Below, piece after piece: positions 5,613 to 8,695 of a stretch of DNA of 8,695 nucleotides (position 1 is its first letter; each line of letters starts with the position of its first letter). The translations under genes were made by a program, and so were the position numbers. Under the pieces are notes generated by a model. The model did not search any database. It was not told where the DNA came from and saw only the letters and a program-made list of their open reading frames with translations. The stretch covers positions 1 to 8,695 of the forward strand of contig DDRS01000003.1 of assembly GCA_002343685.1 (NCBI GenBank). Reading direction: 5' to 3'. The stretch comes from Thiobacillus denitrificans (GTDB lineage Bacteria; Pseudomonadota; Gammaproteobacteria; Burkholderiales; Thiobacillaceae).

Positions 5613-5993
5613 ATGCAAACCCTTTTCTCCCTGATCGAATCCCCCTTCCCGCCCGATTTCAGCGCCCTGTACCGGACGTTGGGCATCGAAGCGCAGCGCT
5701 TCGACTCGGCCCGCAATCTCCACCGCGCCCTGCAGAAGCAGCCGCCCGATTTCTTCGTCGGCGAATTCGTCTACGGCTGGGGTAACAACTACGCCGGGGC
5801 CAACGTCTCCAACCTCGACGTCACGATCCGCACCCTGCAACGCTTTGCGCCGCAGGCGAAGGTCATCGTGTTCATGCATCCGCGCGAAGAGGACCACATC
5901 GGCAAGCTACTGGAACTGTTTCCCATCCATGCCGTGCTGGCCTACCCGGTGAGCGAGCAGGCGATGCAGGCGGCATTGCAACCCGCGACCTGA
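5613..5993 (+). CDS. Hypothetical protein, degenerate receiver-like fold
   Basis: A 126-residue protein starting at ATG 5613. No Shine-Dalgarno sequence is visible. A TATATAAA at 5595-5602 lies only about 10 bases before the ATG, so a very short leader or leaderless mRNA is possible. I do not recognise a named family. The order of predicted elements (an early helix; PPDFFVGEFVYGWG at 44-57; helix LDVTIRTLQRFAP; strand KVIVFMHP at 83-90; helix DHIGKLLELF; strand AVLAYPVS at 107-114; final helix EQAMQAAL) recalls a response-regulator receiver domain. In that reading, AYPVSEQAM would stand where the conserved Lys-Pro occurs. The phospho-acceptor Asp is not evident, because Glu51 sits near that place, and Lys before Pro is replaced by Tyr, so a pseudo-receiver is my best reading. 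It contains a 19-bp palindrome at 5686-5704 and converges on the minus-strand ferritin-like gene. Confidence 0.75.
   Translation: MQTLFSLIESPFPPDFSALYRTLGIEAQRFDSARNLHRALQKQPPDFFVGEFVYGWGNNYAGANVSNLDVTIRTLQRFAPQAKVIVFMHPREEDHIGKLLELFPIHAVLAYPVSEQAMQAALQPAT
5686..5704. repeat. 19-bp palindrome (9-bp arms, 1-base centre)
   Basis: TCGAAGCGC (5686-5694), a central A, then GCGCTTCGA (5696-5704), a perfect inverted repeat about 75 bases into the coding sequence. Such a compact symmetrical site is uncommon by chance and could bind a dimeric regulator or form a cruciform or hairpin. No function is shown. Confidence 0.5.
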
Positions 5994-6003
5994 ATCCGCC
6001 AGA

Positions 6004-6025
6004 AAACAGGGGGCAGTTCAACCCC
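6004..6025. repeat. Degenerate fourth repeat copy in a convergent gap
   Basis: ACAGGGGGCAGTTCAACCCC (6006-6025) lies in the 32-base gap between the convergent genes ending at 5993 and 6026. The first half resembles the dispersed repeat (AAAGGGGGCAG in copy 1). GGGG and CCCC can also pair across a 9-base loop, which may act as a weak bidirectional terminator. No T-tract is present. Confidence 0.3.
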
Positions 6026-6862
6026 TTACGGCGCCACCACGCGCCGCGCATGACGCGCCAGCAGCGGAAGCGCCATGCGGTTGACCAAGCCCGGCAGGTG
6101 CAGCGGCTTGAGCAGCATTTTCACCGTCATCTCGTATGGATAGTGGGCGCGCGCCCAATGCCCGGCCGTATGTTGAAAGCGCTGGAAGTCCCGGGGGCTG
6201 AAGGTCTGTCCGGGGTGGCGCACGGCATGGGCGTTTTTCAACGCCAGATAGGCGTCCTCCTGGCCGATCTCCCCGAGCCGCTGTCGGATGACGCGGGCCA
6301 CCTGCCAGCGCGATGGGCGTTCCCGTTCGCGATACCGCAGGAAGGCATGATAGAAGTACTTGTAGTGCCCCACTTCGTCGTCACGGATATGGCCGACCAG
6401 CGTGGAAAGCACGGGCTCCGGACTGACTCGCTGCAACAAGCCATACAGGCCCGAGGTACCGGTTTCCACGACACACCGTGAAACCATCTCCAGCGCGCGC
6501 GTGGGCTCCAGCAGTTCCGTTTGGCAATACGGGCGATAGTCCTTGCAGAAGCCGTCAAACGCCGTCTGCCAGTCGAATGCGGGCTACACCGTCTCCACGT
6601 AGCGTCGCAGTGCGCGTCCGTGCTGCAGTTCCTCCGGTTGCCATCGCTCGCGCAGCCATTGGCTGGCTTCGGCATCGCCCTTCATGTGGTCCAGCAGATT
6701 GTGGGTGTACAAATCCGCCAGGCTCTCCACAAACGACGCCGCTGCGAGCACATGGAACCACGTCTCTTCGCGGACGATGCGGTCATGCGCGATACGGTCG
6801 AACGCAATCTGCTCGATCGACCAGGGATGCGGCGCGACGAAGGCGGCGTGGGAATCCGGCAT
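6026..6862 (-). pseudogene. Ferritin-like diiron protein, interrupted by one in-frame TAG
   Basis: One reading frame of 279 codons runs from ATG 6862 to TAA 6026-6028, broken only by TAG at codon 93 (6584-6586). The surrounding residues are RRYVETV-stop-PAFDWQTAF. Relatives of this ferritin-like family that I know usually have Trp in that place (V-W-P-x-F-D-W), so a single G-to-A change of TGG explains the stop. Both halves carry the diiron ligands: E46 (FVES) and E78-x-x-H81 (EELQH) before the stop, E133 (VVETG) and E163-x-x-H166 (DDEVGH) after it. The short product (92 residues) would have only half of the four-helix site. Reinitiation at ATG 6487 (codon 126) is possible, but no well-spaced ribosome site is seen. 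The family's role is not firmly known; iron/oxygen chemistry is inferred from the ligands. Everything else in the frame is intact, so the mutation is recent, the stop is read through, or it is a sequencing error. Confidence 0.85.
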
Positions 6863-6967
6863 ATCAGTTCATCTGCTTGGCTTCCCTCGTCAGACTCGCC
6901 AGAGTGACGGCGGTTCATTGCACGAATTCAAAGACGCGAGACCAGCCCGATTCCGGATAATTGCAGC

Positions 6968-6991
6968 GATCAGCGCCGATTGACGCTGATC
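6968..6991. repeat. Inverted repeat across the doxX stop codon
   Basis: GATCAGCG (6968-6975) and CGCTGATC (6984-6991) are perfect 8-base arms with an 8-base loop. They span the end of the minus-strand doxX-like gene (stop at 6970-6972). No T-run follows on either strand, so it may be a factor-assisted terminator or an mRNA-end structure. Confidence 0.4.
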
Positions 6992-7362
6992 CGCCCGGGC
7001 CCCATGAGTAGCAGCGCAATCGCGGTGAACAAGAACATGCCCTGCAGTTCCAGCGCCCAGCCGCCCTGCTCGTTGAGGCTCGTGAGTTGCGCGACGTGGG
7101 CAAGTGCGAAGGCAAAGAGCATGTTGGCGGCGACGAGCGCGGCGCCGATGCGCGCATAAAAGCCGGCGATGAGCAGGAGCGGGCCGAGCACTTCGCCGGC
7201 GTACACGCCGTAGGCGAAGAAGTCGGGCATGCCCATTCCGGTCACCATGCCCTCGATCGGGGCGATGCCGTGCCGGAGCTTGGCGATGCCGTGCAGCAGA
7301 ATCAGGATGCCGAGGGTGAGACGCAAGACCAGCTTGCCGACATCGTCCGGATTGTTTTTCAT
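6970..7362 (-). CDS. DoxX family membrane protein
   Basis: A 130-residue protein from ATG 7362. An ATG two codons earlier (7368) is only one base from GGGAG (complement of 7370-7374), whereas ATG 7362 has a 7-base spacer, so I choose 7362. Four hydrophobic segments are visible: LVLRLTLGILILLHGIAKL (about 9-27), YGVYAGEVLGPLLLIAGFY (about 50-68), AALVAANMLFAFALAHVAQL (about 74-93) and GMFLFTAIALLLMG (about 105-118). With the early L-R-L-x-x-G and H-G-x-x-K motif and the short length, this is the DoxX/DoxD-like inner-membrane family. The family includes a subunit of an archaeal thiosulfate:quinone oxidoreductase, but bacterial members mostly lack a proven role and some are linked to redox stress. 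It ends 107 bases before the ferritin-like gene on the same strand, so the two might share a transcript. Confidence 0.88.
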   Translation of the reverse strand: MKNNPDDVGKLVLRLTLGILILLHGIAKLRHGIAPIEGMVTGMGMPDFFAYGVYAGEVLGPLLLIAGFYARIGAALVAANMLFAFALAHVAQLTSLNEQGGWALELQGMFLFTAIALLLMGPGRISVNRR

Positions 7363-7420
7363 CGTCATGCTCCCGATTGAGGATACGGTGTGAGAACCAT
7401 CATGTCTTTGGGCTCTTTCA

Positions 7421-7442
7421 CCTTAAGGCATTGGCTTAAAGG
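7421..7442. repeat. Imperfect hairpin upstream of the doxX-like gene
   Basis: CCTTAAG (7421-7427) and CTTAAAGG (7435-7442) form inverted arms with one bulged A and a 7-base loop. The hairpin lies between the 3' end of the truncated minus-strand gene and the doxX-like gene. It may be a transcript-end structure for the broken gene; no T-tract follows. Confidence 0.25.
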
Positions 7443-7474
7443 CGCAAGGTCGGATATCTATCGTCTCCCGTTGC

Positions 7475-7642
7475 TTACCGGCTAGCCTGCGCCCTTTTCC
7501 AGGCGATCAACTCGGCAGTGCGCACTCGCTGGTCGTCCCTAGCGAATATCTGGAGGCCATTGTCACCCGGAAGCAAGGCCGTCGCGACCGGGCCGTGAAC
7601 GGGCAATGTGACCGGTGCCTTTGATGAGAGCCCCTTTGATCG
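7475..7642 (-). pseudogene. 3' fragment of an unidentified gene, cut by the IS element
   Basis: On the minus strand, a frame ending at TAA (7475-7477) encodes 55 protein-like residues, including SKAPVTLPVHGPVATALL, PGDNGLQIFARDDQRVR and a final TAELIAWKRAQASR. It has normal codon use for the high-G+C genes here and no start codon of its own in a sensible place. The frame runs straight into the presumed left end of the IS1182-type element at about 7643. I read it as the C-terminus of a host gene whose 5' part lies beyond the element, outside the window. The family is not recognised. The gene would have been transcribed toward doxX, 113 bases away. Reading the plus strand through the same region gives a less protein-like sequence. 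The exact break point depends on the IS boundary, which cannot be fixed from one end. Confidence 0.55.
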
Positions 7643-8695
7643 GAGGCTGTGTGGAAACCCCCCCCAAATTTCCTAAACTGATCGCAGTTGTATCAGCGAG
7701 GGAAATGCGGCATGAAGCGATTCATCGAAGGCGAATCCCGTAGCCAGATCACCCTGCTACCTGAGTCTCTCGACGACTACATTTCTGAGGACAACCCGGT
7801 CAGAGCGGTTGAAGCCTTCATCGACGAACTGGATCTGGGTGCGCTGGGCTTTGCGGGAGTGCGCCCTGCAGTCACGGGCCGTCCGTCGTATCACCCCTCT
7901 GTTCTGCTGAAGCTTTACCTGTACGGTTATCTCAATCGCATCCAGTCCAGCCGGCGGCTGGAGCGGGAGTCTCAGCGCAACGTCGAGTTGATGTGGCTCA
8001 CCGGCAAGCTGGCGCCGGACTTCAAGACTATCGCCGACTTCCGTCACGACAACGGTCAGGCGATCCGCAACGTCTGCCGCGAGTTCATCCTGCTGTGCCG
8101 GCGGCTCAATCTGTTCACCCAGGCCATCGTCGCCATCGATGGCAGCAAGTTCAAGGCGGTCAATGCGCACGACCGCAACTTCACCCGTGCCAAGGTGGAC
8201 AAGCGGGCGAAGGAGATCGAACGGAGCATCGATGAATACCTGGTGGCGATCGAGACGGCGGATCGCAACCCGTCGGAAGTCACGGAAACCAAGACAGCCC
8301 ATCTGGGCAAGAAGATCGAGACCCTGAAGCGTGAAATGCGTGACCTCAAGGGAATGCAAGCGCAATTGCAGGCCTCAGGCGGTCAGGTCTCGCTGACCGA
8401 TCCCGATGCACGGGCCATGGCCACCAGCACCAGTCGTGGCCTGGTGGGCTACAACGTGCAAACTGCGGTGGAGACCGAGCACCATTTGATCGTGGCGCAT
8501 GAAGTGACCAACGTAGGCTCAGACCGACGACAGTTGGCCAGGATGGCGAAACAGGCCCAAGAGATTATGCCGGGTCAGGAACTTCAGGCCATCGCGGACC
8601 GGGGCTACTTCAATGGTGATGAGGTTCTGGCTTGTGATCAGGCGGGCATTACTGCTTACGTCTCCAAACCGATGACGTCGGAAGCCAAGGCCGAG
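7643..8695 (+). mobile_element. IS1182-family insertion sequence, left part
   Basis: The transposase gene at 7712 is preceded by about 70 non-coding bases. These start near GAGGCTGTGTGGAAAC (7643-7658) and a run of eight C (7658-7665), which looks like the left terminal inverted repeat of such an element. The element continues past the window edge, so the right end, target duplication and true boundary cannot be seen. Its arrival appears to have split a minus-strand gene. Confidence 0.65.
7712..8695 (+). CDS. IS1182-family transposase (C-terminus outside window)
   Basis: The frame is open from ATG 7712 to the window end, 328 residues without a stop; GAGGGA at 7698-7703 gives an 8-base spacer. 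The N-terminal part (about 1-130) fits the DUF772/transposase InsH-like N domain: SLDDYISEDNPVRAVEAFID, then GRPSYHPSVLLKLYLYGYLN (56-75), SSRRLERESQRNVELMWL and FKTIADFRHDN. The first catalytic Asp is D143 in VAIDGSKFKAVN. The second is D296 in IADRGYFNGDEV. The catalytic Glu should lie downstream of the window. Between them is a charged helical insert (about 160-225), probably coiled coil, typical of the IS1182 group. This DDE enzyme cuts and joins the ends of its own element. Nothing in the visible part is broken, so the copy may be active. The product should be about 450-500 residues if full length, by analogy with the family. Confidence 0.9.
   Translation, partial: MKRFIEGESRSQITLLPESLDDYISEDNPVRAVEAFIDELDLGALGFAGVRPAVTGRPSYHPSVLLKLYLYGYLNRIQSSRRLERESQRNVELMWLTGKLAPDFKTIADFRHDNGQAIRNVCREFILLCRRLNLFTQAIVAIDGSKFKAVNAHDRNFTRAKVDKRAKEIERSIDEYLVAIETADRNPSEVTETKTAHLGKKIETLKREMRDLKGMQAQLQASGGQVSLTDPDARAMATSTSRGLVGYNVQTAVETEHHLIVAHEVTNVGSDRRQLARMAKQAQEIMPGQELQAIADRGYFNGDEVLACDQAGITAYVSKPMTSEAKAE

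Noticed and set aside
6144..6157. 14-bp palindrome TGGGCGCGCGCCCA
   Set aside because: Composed only of alternating GC and G/C runs in high-G+C coding DNA; expected by chance at about this frequency.
6050..6481. Plus-strand 143-codon frame opposite the ferritin-like gene
   Set aside because: No ribosome site or domain; the minus-strand frame shows diiron ligands and family sequence on both sides of the stop.
7757..8365. Minus-strand 202-codon frame opposite the transposase
   Set aside because: Antisense shadow of a clear DDE transposase that stays open for 328 codons.

Overview
The window looks like a chromosomal segment from a high-G+C proteobacterium, most likely a betaproteobacterium (possibly Rhodocyclales; this is an inference from the gene types and codon use). 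A visibly lower-G+C block at the left end (about 1-1517) and an insertion sequence at the right end frame a set of ordinary high-G+C genes. There are no tRNA or rRNA genes and no CRISPR array.

Left block (1-1517, + strand): three tightly packed genes. They are the C-terminal part of a DUF5343-like protein cut by the window edge, a TIGR02391/Ymh-type HEPN protein carrying an R-x4-H motif, and a helical, HEPN-reminiscent protein of unknown family. The overlap and short spacing indicate one operon. Base composition unlike the rest of the window and the presence of a likely HEPN RNase suggest a transferred accessory (possibly defence) module. This is the best candidate here for something undescribed, although no function can be read directly.

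Middle (1518-6025): a class I SAM-dependent methyltransferase (1767-2513) with an almost maximal Shine-Dalgarno sequence; an atypical SDR/NAD-dependent epimerase (2622-3542); a 48-residue single-membrane-span protein on the opposite strand (3543-3689) whose stop codon abuts the SDR stop; an uncharacterised 141-residue protein (3898-4323) with a Cys-rich continuation in the -1 frame up to 4400; an AcuI/YhdH-type acrylyl-CoA reductase (4583-5566); and a 126-residue degenerate-receiver-like protein (5613-5993). The gaps hold several copies, all in the same orientation, of a short repeat with the core GGGGCCAGGCTCGA.

Right part (6026-8695): on the minus strand, a ferritin-like diiron protein gene broken by one in-frame TAG in place of a probable Trp codon, then a DoxX-family membrane protein. 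Next comes the C-terminal 55 codons of an unidentified minus-strand gene that appears to be interrupted by an IS1182-family element. The transposase of that element runs off the right edge of the window.

Apart from the left operon and the possible doxX/ferritin-like pair, the genes look like independent housekeeping or accessory functions and not one pathway.
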